64,000 nucleotides of DNA from Ruegeria sp. HKCCD8929. GTDB taxonomy: Bacteria; Pseudomonadota; Alphaproteobacteria; Rhodobacterales; Rhodobacteraceae. The notes beneath the pieces are model-generated. The model was not told the origin of the DNA, ran no database searches, and was given only the letters and a program-made list of their open reading frames with translations. Both the position numbers and the translations under genes were made by a program. This document shows, piece by piece, positions 8,866 to 18,553 of this stretch. The DNA lies in contig NZ_WPZY01000010.1 of NCBI RefSeq assembly GCF_013031405.1, positions 104,786-168,785 on the forward strand, given 5' to 3'. Every line of letters starts with the position of its first letter. Position 1 is the first letter of the stretch.

Positions 8866-8900
8866 AAGAAAAAGGGACCTGCGAACTGCCACAGGCCCCG
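8866..8900 (-). terminator. mscL terminator
   Basis: Read on the minus strand, GGGGCCTG (8899-8892) pairs with CAGGTCCC (8881-8874) apart from one mismatch, and TTTTTCTT follows. It separates mscL from mscS. Confidence 0.6.
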
Positions 8901-8920
8901 CTCATTCTCGACGACTGCGG

Positions 8921-9349
8921 TTACTTCTTCAACGCGTCGCGAATTTCCATGAGGATGTCCAACTCGCTGGGCCCTGCCGGTGCCTCTTCGGCCTGCTCTT
9001 CCTCTTTCTCTGCCGCTTCCTTCACGCGGTTGACCATCTTGACGAGCATAAAGACGACCCATGCGATGATCAGAAAGTTGATAATGGCCATGATGAAGGC
9101 ACCATAGGCAAAGACCGAAGCCCCGGTCTCGCGCGCGGCTTCAAGGCTCGCACCCGCAGGCACCTCGCCCGCCAGAACGGCATAGTTGTTGGTGAAATCG
9201 ACGCCACCTGTGAACAAACCGATGATCGGATTGATCAGATCCCCAACCAGCGACGTCACGATGGCCGTAAAGGCCGCGCCAATGATGATCCCGACGGCCA
9301 TATCCATCACATTGCCCTTGGCAATGAAGTCCTTGAACTCGTTTATCAT
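8921..9349 (-). CDS. mscL: large-conductance mechanosensitive channel MscL
   Basis: 142 aa, starting [20 protein letters not shown], the conserved MscL N-terminal helix and start of TM1. The second membrane segment is [23 protein letters not shown], followed by a charged C-terminal bundle (EEEQAEE). The ATG at 9349 has GGGAGA about 8 bases upstream and gives the normal MscL length; the frame could be extended 10 codons further upstream, but this is not supported. The channel opens at high membrane tension. Confidence 0.96.
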   Translation of the reverse strand: MINEFKDFIAKGNVMDMAVGIIIGAAFTAIVTSLVGDLINPIIGLFTGGVDFTNNYAVLAGEVPAGASLEAARETGASVFAYGAFIMAIINFLIIAWVVFMLVKMVNRVKEAAEKEEEQAEEAPAGPSELDILMEIRDALKK

Positions 9350-9497
9350 GGCTCTGTTCTCCCTATTTCCAACCGCCATGCGGTGAGTGGTTTCCGCATC
9401 TGCGCAGATTCAATGTGCGCAATTCGCATGAACGGGAGAATGGTTTTATGGGAAAGCGTGCTTATTTTTCCCCAACCAGTCGATTTCAGGAGACACC

Positions 9498-10196
9498 ATG
9501 CCAGACCTTTCGAGCTTTCCGATCACCAAACGGTGGCCTGCCGCCGATCCGTCCGTCATTCAGCTTTACTCCTTTCCGACGCCCAATGGGGTGAAGGCTT
9601 CGATCATGCTTGAAGAAACCGGGCTGCCTTATGAGGCGCACAAGGTCACGCTGGCCGATGCGGACGTCAAAAGCCCCGAGTTCCTGTCGCTGAACCCCAA
9701 TAACAAGATCCCCGCGATCATCGACCCGAACGGCCCGGACGGCGCGCCCATCGGCCTGTTCGAAAGCGGCGCGATCCTGCTGTATCTGGGCGAAAAGACC
9801 GGCAAGTTCATCGGCCAGACCGCCAGCGACAAGGCGCATATCACGCAATGGCTGATGTTCCAGATGGGCGGTATCGGTCCGATGTTCGGGCAGCTTGGAT
9901 TCTTCTACAAATTCGCAGGCGCCGACATCGAAGATCCGCGCCCGCGTGAACGCTATGTCAACGAGGCCAAACGCCTGCTGGCCGTGCTTGAGGGTCAGTT
10001 GGCCGGGCGCGACTGGATTGCGGGAGAGTATTCCATCGCCGACATCGCCATCGCACCCTGGCTACGCGGGCTGGATTTCTACGAGGCCCGAGAGGTTGTC
10101 GGTTGGGACGACAACAAGAACGTCACCGCCTATCTCGACCGGTTCCTCGACCGCCCGGCGGTTCAGACGGGGCTGGTCACGCCGCCGCGCGACTGA
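9498..10196 (+). CDS. glutathione S-transferase family protein (YghU/YfcG-like)
   Basis: 232 aa. The N-terminal thioredoxin fold begins [26 protein letters not shown], with [12 protein letters not shown] supplying the cis-Pro and [12 protein letters not shown] the Glu-Ser that bind glutathione. The C-terminal helical domain carries the conserved Asp ([13 protein letters not shown]). The TPNG motif in place of a catalytic Tyr/Ser loop is typical of the bacterial nu-class (YfcG/YghU) enzymes, many of which act as disulfide reductases. The gene overlaps the 3' end of the convergent GMC gene by 20 bases. Confidence 0.88.
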   Translation: MPDLSSFPITKRWPAADPSVIQLYSFPTPNGVKASIMLEETGLPYEAHKVTLADADVKSPEFLSLNPNNKIPAIIDPNGPDGAPIGLFESGAILLYLGEKTGKFIGQTASDKAHITQWLMFQMGGIGPMFGQLGFFYKFAGADIEDPRPRERYVNEAKRLLAVLEGQLAGRDWIAGEYSIADIAIAPWLRGLDFYEAREVVGWDDNKNVTAYLDRFLDRPAVQTGLVTPPRD

Positions 10197-11787
10197 TCTC
10201 GTCGGCGATCTTTTCGGCGATCATGATGGTGGGGGCATTCGTGTTCCCGCCAACCAGCGTGGGCATGATCGAGGCATCGACGACCCGCAGCCCCTCGACC
10301 CCGTGCACCCGCGCCTGATGGTCCACCACGGCCATTTCATCCTGTCCCATCTTGCAGGTGCCCACCGGGTGATAGATGGTATCCGCCCGGGCGCGGATAT
10401 CAGCCTCGAGCGCCGCATCGCTCCCGTCCAGAGGATAAAGCCGCTTGCCGCGCCACGGCTCCAGCGGGGACGTCTGCAGGATCGCCTCCATCTGCCGCGC
10501 GCCGGTCTTCAGCAGATCCAGATCGCGAGCATCGCTCAGGAAGGCCGGATCGATCCGTGGAGCGTCCGAGGCGCGGGCCGAGGCTAGGCCGACATGCCCG
10601 CGCGAGAAGGGTCGCAGCACGCAGGCATGGCATGAGAACCCGTGCCGAAAGTGGATCTTGCGCATGTGATCGTCGACGATCCCGACAACGAAATGCAATT
10701 GCAGATCGGGGCGCGGCTGGGACGGGTCGGATTTGACGAAGGCGCCGCCCTCGGCAAAGGGCGTCGCAAACATCCCGCGCCCGTCCTTGCGCCATTTCAG
10801 CCCGGCCTTGGTCAGATCCCACAACCCGCCCGGCGTCAGCCCGACCACGTCCCTGCGTTTGGAGTGATAGCTGATCACGTAATCCAGATGATCCTGCAGG
10901 TTCTGCCCCACTCCGGGCAGTTCGTGAACCGGCGCGATCCCATGTTGCGCCAACTCATCCGCCGGACCGATCCCCGACAGCATCAGCAGTTGTGGAGAGC
11001 CGAACGCCCCGCCCGACAGGATCACCTCACGCCGCGCCCTGACCTGCTCGGGCTGGCCCTTGCGGCGAAGCTCCACACCAATTGCCCGTTTGCCGTCGAA
11101 CAGAACGCGCTGGGCGGCGGCGCGGGTCAGGACGGTCAGGTTGGGGCGGTTCAGATTGCCGCGCAGATAAGCCGCGGCGGCGGAGCACCGCTCACCCCGG
11201 GCCTTGCCGGAGTGGAACTGCGTGACCTGATAGAGGCCGGCGCCCTCCTGCTCGGCACCATTGAAGTCCGGGTTGATGCGGATTTGCTGCTGGCCACAGG
11301 CCTCGACAAAGGCATGGGAGATTGCACGCGGTTCGGACTGATCCGCGACTTGCAACGGACCGTCGCCGCCATGCAGATCGTCGGCGCCGCGCATATTCCC
11401 CTCGGCCTTGCGAAAATAGGGCAGAACGCTCTGCCAGTCCCAGCCTTCGCAGCCCAGATCGGCCCAGCCGTCGTAGTCAGAGGGGTGACCGCGCACATAG
11501 AGCATGGCGTTGATCGCCGACGAGCCGCCCAATGCCTTGCCCCTTGGCTGATAGCCCTTGCGCCCGTTCAGGCTGGGCTGCGGCACGGTGTGGAACGCCC
11601 AGTTGTTGATCTTTGGTCGGCCCGAGATCATCGCCGCCACCATCGCCGGCGCCCGGATCACAAAATCCTCGCCCTTACCGCCCGCCTCGATCAGGCAGAC
11701 CGAAACATCCGGTACCTCGCTGAGTCGCGCGGCCAGCACACAACCGGCGGACCCGCCGCCGACAATCACATAATCGAATTCCGTCAC
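10177..11787 (-). CDS. GMC family FAD-dependent alcohol dehydrogenase/oxidase
   Basis: About 536 aa. An FAD-binding motif at the very N-terminus ([21 protein letters not shown]), the GMC signature [17 protein letters not shown], and the active-site block HPVGTCKMG near the C-terminus identify a choline-dehydrogenase-like GMC enzyme. It oxidises an unspecified alcohol to an aldehyde. The start is uncertain: a GTG at 11787 has GGGGAG 6 bases upstream and matches family N-termini, while ATGs at 11793 and 11811 are also in frame. It lies downstream of the YtoQ gene (73-base gap, same strand). No betaine-pathway partner is adjacent, so choline itself is not implied. Confidence 0.9.
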   Translation of the reverse strand: MTEFDYVIVGGGSAGCVLAARLSEVPDVSVCLIEAGGKGEDFVIRAPAMVAAMISGRPKINNWAFHTVPQPSLNGRKGYQPRGKALGGSSAINAMLYVRGHPSDYDGWADLGCEGWDWQSVLPYFRKAEGNMRGADDLHGGDGPLQVADQSEPRAISHAFVEACGQQQIRINPDFNGAEQEGAGLYQVTQFHSGKARGERCSAAAAYLRGNLNRPNLTVLTRAAAQRVLFDGKRAIGVELRRKGQPEQVRARREVILSGGAFGSPQLLMLSGIGPADELAQHGIAPVHELPGVGQNLQDHLDYVISYHSKRRDVVGLTPGGLWDLTKAGLKWRKDGRGMFATPFAEGGAFVKSDPSQPRPDLQLHFVVGIVDDHMRKIHFRHGFSCHACVLRPFSRGHVGLASARASDAPRIDPAFLSDARDLDLLKTGARQMEAILQTSPLEPWRGKRLYPLDGSDAALEADIRARADTIYHPVGTCKMGQDEMAVVDHQARVHGVEGLRVVDASIMPTLVGGNTNAPTIMIAEKIADEISRAAA

Positions 11788-11860
11788 GAGCATCTCCCCA
11801 AGCTCTGCCATGTGACGGTAGGAGGCACCCCGCGAGCAGACAAGAATGACGTGACGGCGC

Positions 11861-12310
11861 TCAGCCCGGCAGGCTACCGGTCAACACGTAGCGCAGGATT
11901 TCGACCACCTGACGCGGCTCTTCGGCGACGGCCAGCGCGGCGGCGTGCACCTCCTTCAGCGCGTGCTGATGCTCGGGCGGATTCAGCACGATGATCGACT
12001 TGCCGAGTGCCGCGGCATAGCCCGCATCAAAGGCGGCGTTCCATTGCTTGTACTTGTCGCCGAAGCGCACAACGACGACGTCGGCGTCGGCAATCCCCTT
12101 GCGGGTCCGGATCGCGTTCACCATCGCGCCCTTGTGGTCATGCCAGTATTTGTTCGGCTCGGCCCCCAGGATCGACACGCCGCAATCGTCCGAAGCACCG
12201 TGGTCGGTCACCGGGCTGTTGAATGCCACATCCAGCCCGGCTGCTCCTTCAACGATCTGTTCGCGCCAGTCGGTGTGGATCTCGCCGGAGAGGTAAACGG
12301 AAAGGGTCAT
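11861..12310 (-). CDS. YtoQ family protein
   Basis: 149 aa, starting [19 protein letters not shown]. The SGEIHTDWR motif and the later [31 protein letters not shown] match the YtoQ family, which has a nucleoside 2-deoxyribosyltransferase-like fold. The D-x(n)-E/D and [10 protein letters not shown] elements correspond to the nucleotide-handling part of that fold. The ATG at 12310 has AGGAA about 8 bases upstream. Biochemical function is not established for the family. It may be co-transcribed with the downstream GMC gene. Confidence 0.85.
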   Translation of the reverse strand: MTLSVYLSGEIHTDWREQIVEGAAGLDVAFNSPVTDHGASDDCGVSILGAEPNKYWHDHKGAMVNAIRTRKGIADADVVVVRFGDKYKQWNAAFDAGYAAALGKSIIVLNPPEHQHALKEVHAAALAVAEEPRQVVEILRYVLTGSLPG

Positions 12311-12564
12311 CGTGCGTTCCTGCTGCTGTGATGGGGACTGCCCGCAAGTCGGGACAGGATATTCTTGCTCCAATCGGCGATCGGGTGCAATCTCGATCCA
12401 TGAAGATGCGCCTGCAACAATTCGTACACCGTTTGACCGGAACCTGGAGTTGCCGGTCCTGCTGGCCGAATTTCATTATCAATAACCGCAGCTCTCCGGC
12501 CACCTGACAATTGACAACCGCCCCGCATATCGCGGGACCTAAGCAATTGTTGGGAGATCAAACC

Positions 12565-13350
12565 ATGACACTTACACCGGACCTGGAAACCGTGCGGGCC
12601 AGCTACCGCACCGAAGGGGTCGTTCATCTGAAGGGCATTCTGACCGATGAATGGCTGGAAACTCTGCGCGCGGCCATCGACGCCGAGGTACAGAAAGGCG
12701 ACCGGTATTTCGCCTACAAGAACATGCGCAAGGAACCGGGCGCCTTCCAGGATTTTTGCCTGACCTCCGACATCGGCCAGCGTGTGGCCGAGGTCGCCGG
12801 ATCAAGCTGGGCATCGCTGATCTATGACCAGATCTTCGTGAAGGAGCCGGGCACGAAGACGCAGACAGGGTGGCACACCGATCAGCCCTACTGGCCGGTC
12901 AAGGGACCGATCATGACAATGTGGATCGCACTGGACCCGGTTGACGAGGACAACGGCGCGCTGGAATTCGTGCGCGGCTCGCACGCCTGGGGCGCCAACT
13001 ATCGCCCCTTCAAGACAGATCAGCTGGGTGGCTTTCTGCATTATCTTGAGGAGGACAATCCGGACTATATCGACATGCCGGATTTCGAGGCGGACCGCGA
13101 GAAATATGATATCGCCCACTACAACATGGACCCGGGCGACGCGCTGGCCTTTGACGGGATGATCGTGCACTCGGCAATGGGCAACCGCACCTCCACACGG
13201 AGACGGCGGGGATACGCAATCCGTTTCGCCGTGGATGGCGCGACCTATAATCCGCGCGACAGTGTGACCGAGTGGTTGCACGATCCCGGCATGACCGCCG
13301 GTCAGGTTTTTGCCAGCGACACGTTCCCGGTCATTTATCGAAACGTCTGA
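12565..13350 (+). CDS. phytanoyl-CoA dioxygenase (PhyH) family protein
   Basis: 261 aa. The Fe(II)/2-oxoglutarate site is visible: GWHTDQPYW carries the HxD pair, and the distal His is in DGMIVHSAMGNRT, with the Arg (RRGYAIRF) that binds 2-oxoglutarate. PhyH-family enzymes hydroxylate diverse small molecules. The start at 12565 has GGGAGA at 7-base spacing. It is divergent from ytoQ across 254 bases and followed by a perfect hairpin. The substrate is not inferable; phytanoyl-CoA itself is unlikely in a bacterium. Confidence 0.88.
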   Translation: MTLTPDLETVRASYRTEGVVHLKGILTDEWLETLRAAIDAEVQKGDRYFAYKNMRKEPGAFQDFCLTSDIGQRVAEVAGSSWASLIYDQIFVKEPGTKTQTGWHTDQPYWPVKGPIMTMWIALDPVDEDNGALEFVRGSHAWGANYRPFKTDQLGGFLHYLEEDNPDYIDMPDFEADREKYDIAHYNMDPGDALAFDGMIVHSAMGNRTSTRRRRGYAIRFAVDGATYNPRDSVTEWLHDPGMTAGQVFASDTFPVIYRNV

Positions 13351-13354
13351 GGAA

Positions 13355-13377
13355 ATGGGCCGGTTGATCCGGCCCAT
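13355..13377. terminator. hairpin between convergent PhyH and pheT genes
   Basis: ATGGGCCGG (13355-13363) pairs perfectly with CCGGCCCAT (13369-13377) around TTGAT. There is no clear T-run on either strand, so termination is inferred from position between two convergent stops. Confidence 0.5.
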
Positions 13378-13396
13378 CCATTCGGGAAACCGGGCC

Positions 13397-15793
13397 TCAG
13401 CCGCGCAGAACGCCGCCAGTGGCCTTGGCCACCTTTTCGACGATCCGGGCGCTGACTGCCTCGATATCCTGTTCCTTCAGCGTCTTCTCGGTCGGTTGCA
13501 AACGCACGGTGATGGCCAGAGACTTCTTGCCCTCACCCACACTGCCACCGATGAATTCGTCGAAAACGCGCACATCCTCGATCAGCACCTTGTCGGCCCC
13601 GGCGGCGGCATTGACCAGCGTCAGCGCCTCGATTTCCGCGTCGACCACAAAGGCAAAGTCACGCTCGACCGCCTGCAAATCACGCAGCTCCAGCGCCTGC
13701 CGGGTCGCACCGGATTTGCGCGGCAGCGGCACCTCGTCCGGCCAGATGGTGAACGCCATTGCCGGGCCTTTGATGTCCATGGCCTGCAACACACGCGGGT
13801 GTAGTTCGCCGAAAACGCCCAGCACCTTTTTCGGGCCGAGACAGATCTTGCCGTGGCGGCCCGGATGCCACCACTCGCGCGCACCGCGCAGGATCTGCAC
13901 CTTGGCCGGCGCACTGATGGCGGCCAGTACCGCCTCGGCATCGGCCTTGACGTCATAGACATCCACGGGGCGCGAGGCGCCTTGAACGTCCTTGGGTCCG
14001 GTGCGGCCGACCAGCAGGCCCGAGATCAGGCTGTGCTGTTCACCCGGCTCGCCGCCATGGAAGGCAGGCCCGGCCTCGAACAGCGCCAGATCCATGAAGC
14101 CGCGCGCCTGGTTGCGGGCGGCGGCCTGCAACAAGCCGGGCAGTAGCGCCGGGCGCATATGGCTCATCTCGGACGAGATCGGGTTCTCCAGCATGGTGGC
14201 ATCGTCGCCACCGCCAAACAGCGCCGCTGCCGCCTTGTCGATGAAGGTGTAGGTCACGCATTCGTTGTAGCCCAGCGCGGCACAGGTACGGCGTGCCATC
14301 GCCTGACGACGTTGCTTGGGGGTCATCACCGGTTTCGGAATACCAGCGGTCAAACGCGACAGCGGTTTGCCTTCGAGCTTGGTGAGCGACGCGACGCGCG
14401 CCACCTCTTCCACCAGATCGGCTTCACCCATGACATCCGGGCGCCAGCTCGGCACATGCGCCATGTTGCCCTCAAGCCGGAAGCCCAGCCGGGTCAGGGT
14501 CTGGCGCTGATCGCTTTCGGGAATGTCCATGCCCACCAGCGACTGCACCCGTTCGGCATCCAGCTTGTAGGCGCGGGAGTGATCCGGGACCTTGCCCGCA
14601 ACGACGACTTTGGACGCCTCGCCACCACAGATATCGAGGATCATCTGGGTCGCGTGCTCCAGCCCCTCGAGCGTGTATTCCGGGTCCACCCCGCGCTCGA
14701 ACCGGTACCGCGCATCCGAATTGATCTTGAGCGCCCGGCCCGCCAGCGCGATCTGCACATGGTTCCAATAGGCGCTTTCGAGGAATACATTCACGGTTTC
14801 CCCGGTGCAGCCCGTTTCCTCACCGCCCATGATCCCGGCGATGGACTCCGGCCCATTGTCGTCCGAAATCGCCATCATGCCGGGCTGCAGGGTGTATTCC
14901 TTCTCATCCAGCGCGGTCAGCGTCTCGCCACCCGCCGCGCGATGCACCCGCAGATGGCCCGCCACCTTGTCCACGTCGAAGACGTGCAGCGGGCGGTTGT
15001 GGTCGTAGGTCATGTAGTTGGTGATATCGACCAGCGCCGAGATCGGACGCAAACCGATGGCCTTGAGCTGATCCTGCAGCCATTGCGGGCTGGGGCCGTT
15101 TTTCACCCCCCGGATCACCCGACCGGTGAACAGAGGGCAGCCGTCCAGCGTATCCTCGTCGATGGTCACCTTGATCGGGCTTTCGTACTCACCCGGAACC
15201 GGTGTGTAATCGCGGATCTTGAGCGCCCCCAGACCGCGCGCCGCCAGATCGCGGGCGATGCCCGCCACGCCCAGCGCATCAGGGCGGTTCGGCGTGATCG
15301 CGATATCGATCACCGGATCGACCTTGGCCGGGTCATTCTCGGCCAGCCAGTCCACGAACCGGTCGCCCACCTCGCCCGACGGCAGCTCGATGATGCCGTC
15401 ATGCTCGTCACTCAGCTCCAGTTCGCGTTCGGAGGCCATCATACCATAGCTGTCCACGCCCCGGATCTTGCCCACACCGATGGTGATATCGAGGCCGGGA
15501 ATATACATGCCCGGCTTGCAGACCACGACAGTGATCCCCTCGCGCGCGTTGGGAGCGCCGCAGATGATCTGCATCTCACCCTCATCGGTGTCCACCTTGC
15601 AGACGCGCAGCTTGTCGGCATCGGGATGCTTCTCGGCATGTATGACCTTGCCGAGGGTGAAATCCTTCAACCGGTCGGCGGGGTTCACCACCTCTTCGAC
15701 CTCAAGGCCAAGATCGGTGAGCGCCTCGACGATTTCCTCGACCGACGCATCGGTTTCAAGGTGATCTTTCAACCAGGACAGAGTGAATTTCAT
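13397..15793 (-). CDS. pheT: phenylalanine--tRNA ligase beta subunit
   Basis: 798 aa, the normal length. Starting MKFTLSWLKDHLETDASVEE, it has the tRNA-binding (EMAP/OB) domain near residues 40-150 (DKLRVCKVDTDEGEMQIICGAPN), the B3/B4 editing domain, the B5 domain, and the C-terminal ferredoxin-like anticodon-binding domain (AVERDFAFVVD...LVNAAAGADKV). The beta subunit pairs with PheS as an alpha2beta2 enzyme charging tRNA-Phe. Unusually it is not next to pheS: an esterase, a repeat element and a small membrane protein gene lie between them. Confidence 0.98.
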   Translation of the reverse strand: MKFTLSWLKDHLETDASVEEIVEALTDLGLEVEEVVNPADRLKDFTLGKVIHAEKHPDADKLRVCKVDTDEGEMQIICGAPNAREGITVVVCKPGMYIPGLDITIGVGKIRGVDSYGMMASERELELSDEHDGIIELPSGEVGDRFVDWLAENDPAKVDPVIDIAITPNRPDALGVAGIARDLAARGLGALKIRDYTPVPGEYESPIKVTIDEDTLDGCPLFTGRVIRGVKNGPSPQWLQDQLKAIGLRPISALVDITNYMTYDHNRPLHVFDVDKVAGHLRVHRAAGGETLTALDEKEYTLQPGMMAISDDNGPESIAGIMGGEETGCTGETVNVFLESAYWNHVQIALAGRALKINSDARYRFERGVDPEYTLEGLEHATQMILDICGGEASKVVVAGKVPDHSRAYKLDAERVQSLVGMDIPESDQRQTLTRLGFRLEGNMAHVPSWRPDVMGEADLVEEVARVASLTKLEGKPLSRLTAGIPKPVMTPKQRRQAMARRTCAALGYNECVTYTFIDKAAAALFGGGDDATMLENPISSEMSHMRPALLPGLLQAAARNQARGFMDLALFEAGPAFHGGEPGEQHSLISGLLVGRTGPKDVQGASRPVDVYDVKADAEAVLAAISAPAKVQILRGAREWWHPGRHGKICLGPKKVLGVFGELHPRVLQAMDIKGPAMAFTIWPDEVPLPRKSGATRQALELRDLQAVERDFAFVVDAEIEALTLVNAAAGADKVLIEDVRVFDEFIGGSVGEGKKSLAITVRLQPTEKTLKEQDIEAVSARIVEKVAKATGGVLRG

Positions 15794-15880
15794 TGCGCGG
15801 GGCCTTTTGGCAAAAACATGCGGTTGCCAGAGGCAATGACAAAGAATGGACCAAGGTGCAAGTCTTGGGCCAGAGCGGCG

Positions 15881-16675
15881 TCACGGATAGCTGGGGGTGA
15901 GGCCCAAAAGCTCATCCAACTGCCGCGCGATCCAGCCATGCGGGATGAAATGCCCGCCCGGATGGACGTCCAGAGTGACCTTGCCTGCGGCGCAATCGGT
16001 CCATTCGGTGCGGGTGAGGGTAAGGAACGGTTTTGCCTGCCAGTCACCGCCGGGCGTGGGGTCGGCGCAGCCGTATTTCTCCCGCCAGAGGGCCACCGGA
16101 TAGGTGGTGTCAGCACCGGGGCCGAAAGGGAAATCCATCACCGTGTCATCCAGCCCGTGCACATGGCGAACCTCGGCGGGGCCTTGGGGACAGGCCTCGG
16201 TCTGGCTGAGGGTGCCTGCGATGGCGAGCAAGGCCGCGGCGCTGTTGCCGGACTGGCACGCGTAGCGCCAGGCCATGGCCGAGCCGTAGGAATAGCCCGA
16301 GACATAAGTGCGCTGCGGGTCCACGGGATAGCGTTTCGCGACATCCGTCAGCACCCGGTTGGCGAACTCCACATCATCGGTCTCGGACGTCCAGAAATCC
16401 CAGCTTCGATGCCGCCCATTCGGGGCCACCAGCAGTACGCCCCGCCGTCTGGTCGCACCCGCGATGCGCGTGTGGTTCACCACGACGTTCCCCTGCCGCG
16501 CCCAGCCGTGGAAATGCAGCAACACCGGCAGCGGGGTTTCTCCGTCCCAACCGTCGGGTTCGAGGATGTGATACGAGCGGTCGCCAAGCTGGCACGCGGT
16601 ATCGCCGTGGCAGGTATCAACCGCGAGGGCTGGGGAGGCGGTGAGCAGAAAGATGCAAATCAATCGGTAGATCAT
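15881..16675 (-). CDS. secreted alpha/beta hydrolase, PHB-depolymerase/LpqC-like esterase
   Basis: 264 aa with a clear signal peptide (MIYRLICIFLLTASPALA) cleaved before VDTC. The nucleophile elbow is GYSYGSAMAW near residue 128, the oxyanion region is LLHFHGW, and the catalytic His is likely in HPGGHFIPHG near the C-terminus, with Asp in GLDDTV. This pattern fits the polyhydroxybutyrate depolymerase/feruloyl-esterase-like family (LpqC). Several Cys (C22, C27, C139 and others) suggest periplasmic disulfides. It sits between pheS and pheT on the same strand, and its role is unrelated to them on present evidence. Confidence 0.85.
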   Translation of the reverse strand: MIYRLICIFLLTASPALAVDTCHGDTACQLGDRSYHILEPDGWDGETPLPVLLHFHGWARQGNVVVNHTRIAGATRRRGVLLVAPNGRHRSWDFWTSETDDVEFANRVLTDVAKRYPVDPQRTYVSGYSYGSAMAWRYACQSGNSAAALLAIAGTLSQTEACPQGPAEVRHVHGLDDTVMDFPFGPGADTTYPVALWREKYGCADPTPGGDWQAKPFLTLTRTEWTDCAAGKVTLDVHPGGHFIPHGWIARQLDELLGLTPSYP

Positions 16676-16743
16676 GAGCCGGAGCCTAAAGGCTTGGGGG
16701 CAAGTGTCACGTCACATATCTGTGGGTGACCAAGAGGAGACAA

Positions 16744-16885
16744 GCCGCGCAATCGCCAGACCGCGGGATGGCGATCCGAACTCGGAGCAGGTCACTTTAT
16801 GGCAGCCAAATCCGTGTGAAGGTCGAGCGTGGGGCTGCTGGAGCCATATCGCCAGCCCGTGCGGGCGGTCTGGCGATTGCGCGGC
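16744..16885. repeat. 142-bp element with 21-bp terminal inverted repeats
   Basis: Bases 16744-16764 and 16865-16885 are perfect reverse complements, 21 bases each, separated by 100 bases. No open frame of note lies inside, and no flanking target-site duplication is evident. It has the architecture of a small non-autonomous mobile element or a large REP-type structure. It sits inside the split pheS/pheT region, between the esterase and the small membrane-protein gene. Confidence 0.7.
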
Positions 16886-16941
16886 GGCCTATCGGCCTTG
16901 ATTCCGCGCTCTTATCGCCGCGACTATCTAGTTTTCTGGTC

Positions 16942-17415
16942 TCATTGAGGTTCAAAGTGACCTTCCGACCTGGGATGAAGCGGTGTTGGTTTCCCAATTG
17001 GGGTCAAGTAGCTGAGCTTATCTTCAGAAATCTCAGTGATTTCGAAGCAGTCAGCACGCATGGCTGAAATGACGGGCAAAATTCGCTCATGTACGTCCCA
17101 CTCCCCAAGAGCGATATCGTCCATAACACTCGCTTCCTGAAGCATGACCAACTCTTCCAGCACCTCGTTCGAAGCGACTAGAATCAGCTCAGTTTTAGAC
17201 TTGTCATATGCGTACCGACTTTCTTCAGAACGCCTCTCCGCGTGTTCAAAAACCGCGTCTAGGAAGTGCTTATAGACGCGGCGCCTCGCCTCGATCAGAG
17301 CTTCTTTCCGGTCTATTCTTTTCTGCCTACCATAAACGAGCACACCAAATGCAGCCGCGACAAATGGAGCAGCCAATTGTAGCCAATCCATTGTTGTGGG
17401 AGCAGAGGAGATCAC
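16942..17415 (-). CDS. small membrane-anchored protein of unknown function
   Basis: 157 aa from a GTG at 17415 that overlaps the pheS TGA (GTGA), suggesting translational coupling; an ATG at 17391 is the alternative. One N-terminal membrane segment ([19 protein letters not shown]) is followed by a basic stretch and a charged, mainly helical cytoplasmic domain (residues about 35-130) with no recognised motif. The gene is visibly more A/T-rich than pheS and pheT and uses different codons, which hints at horizontal acquisition. I do not recognise the family. Confidence 0.6.
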   Translation of the reverse strand: MISSAPTTMDWLQLAAPFVAAAFGVLVYGRQKRIDRKEALIEARRRVYKHFLDAVFEHAERRSEESRYAYDKSKTELILVASNEVLEELVMLQEASVMDDIALGEWDVHERILPVISAMRADCFEITEISEDKLSYLTPIGKPTPLHPRSEGHFEPQ

Positions 17416-18485
17416 CGAGACAAACCACCATGCAGGTTCGGCAAATCCAGCGCCGCGAACCCGTAGTGCCGCAGCCAGCGCAGGTCGCTATCGAAGAACG
17501 CCCGCAAATCCGGGATGCCGTATTTCAGCATCGCCAGACGGTCGATGCCGATGCCAAAGGCAAAGCCCTGATAGACCTCGGGGTCGATGCCACCGGCCTC
17601 GATTACCTTGGGATGCACCATGCCCGAGCCGAGGATCTCCATCCAGTCGTCGCCCTCGCCGATCTTGAGTTGACCGCCCTCCCACGAGCAGCGGATGTCG
17701 ACCTCGGCCGACGGCTCGGTGAACGGGAAATGCGAGGCGCGGAAGCGCAGCTCGACGTCATCGACCTCGAAGAACGCCTTCACGAACTCTTCCAGAACCC
17801 ATTTCAGGTTCGCCATCGAGATATCCTTGTCGATGGCCAGCCCCTCGACCTGATGGAACATCGGCGTGTGGGTCTGGTCGTAGTCGGCGCGATATACACC
17901 GCCCGGACAGATCACCCGGATCGGCGCGCCCTGCTTTTCCATCGACCGGATCTGCACCGGCGAGGTATGGGTGCGCAGCACATGCGGCGGACGATTGTCG
18001 CCCGGTGCGCGGTGCATGTAGAACGTGTCCATCTCGGCCCGCGCGGGATGGTGGCCGGGGATGTTCAGCGCGTCAAAATTGTACCAGTCGGTCTCAATCC
18101 GCGGGCCTTCGGCGACCGAGAAGCCCAGCTCGGCAAAGATCGCCGTCAACTCTTCGCTGGCCTGGCTGATCGGGTGCAGCGTGCCCTGACGGCGCGGGCG
18201 CGAGGGCAGTGTCACGTCCAGCCATTCGGTGCGCAGACGCTCATCCAGCGCGGCGTCGGCCAAGGCGGCCTTCCTGGCGGACAGCGCCGAGTTGATCTCA
18301 TCCTTCAGCGCGTTCAGCGCGGGGCCGGCGACCTGGCGTTCCTCGGGGGTCATCTTGCCCAGCTCGCGCATTTTCAGCGCGACCTCGCCTTTTTTGCCCA
18401 CAGCGGCCACACGGATCGCCTCAAGCGCGGACTCGTCGCCCGCATCCGCAATCTGTCCCAGATATTTCGCCTTAAGATCGTCCAT
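17412..18485 (-). CDS. pheS: phenylalanine--tRNA ligase alpha subunit
   Basis: 357 aa, starting [18 protein letters not shown] at the ATG 18485, which has AAGGG upstream and gives the standard PheS length. An N-terminal coiled-coil precedes the class II synthetase core. Motif 2 is around [19 protein letters not shown] and motif 3 around [20 protein letters not shown]. It activates phenylalanine and joins PheT. Upstream lies a fatty-acid hydroxylase gene where a roseobacter would more often have rplT directly. Confidence 0.98.
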   Translation of the reverse strand: MDDLKAKYLGQIADAGDESALEAIRVAAVGKKGEVALKMRELGKMTPEERQVAGPALNALKDEINSALSARKAALADAALDERLRTEWLDVTLPSRPRRQGTLHPISQASEELTAIFAELGFSVAEGPRIETDWYNFDALNIPGHHPARAEMDTFYMHRAPGDNRPPHVLRTHTSPVQIRSMEKQGAPIRVICPGGVYRADYDQTHTPMFHQVEGLAIDKDISMANLKWVLEEFVKAFFEVDDVELRFRASHFPFTEPSAEVDIRCSWEGGQLKIGEGDDWMEILGSGMVHPKVIEAGGIDPEVYQGFAFGIGIDRLAMLKYGIPDLRAFFDSDLRWLRHYGFAALDLPNLHGGLSR

Positions 18486-18553
18486 CGGCCGTGCCCTTTT
18501 GCATCCTTGCCCCCTGCTACCCCGGCACAAGGCAGGCTTCAAGCCCGCGCGCC

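Noticed and set aside
10642..11994. 450-codon plus-strand frame
   Set aside because: Shadow of the GMC oxidoreductase on the minus strand.
14159..16729. 856-codon open frame on the plus strand
   Set aside because: It is antisense to pheT and the esterase; composition is that of a GC-rich shadow frame (His/Arg/Gly runs) and no family is recognisable.
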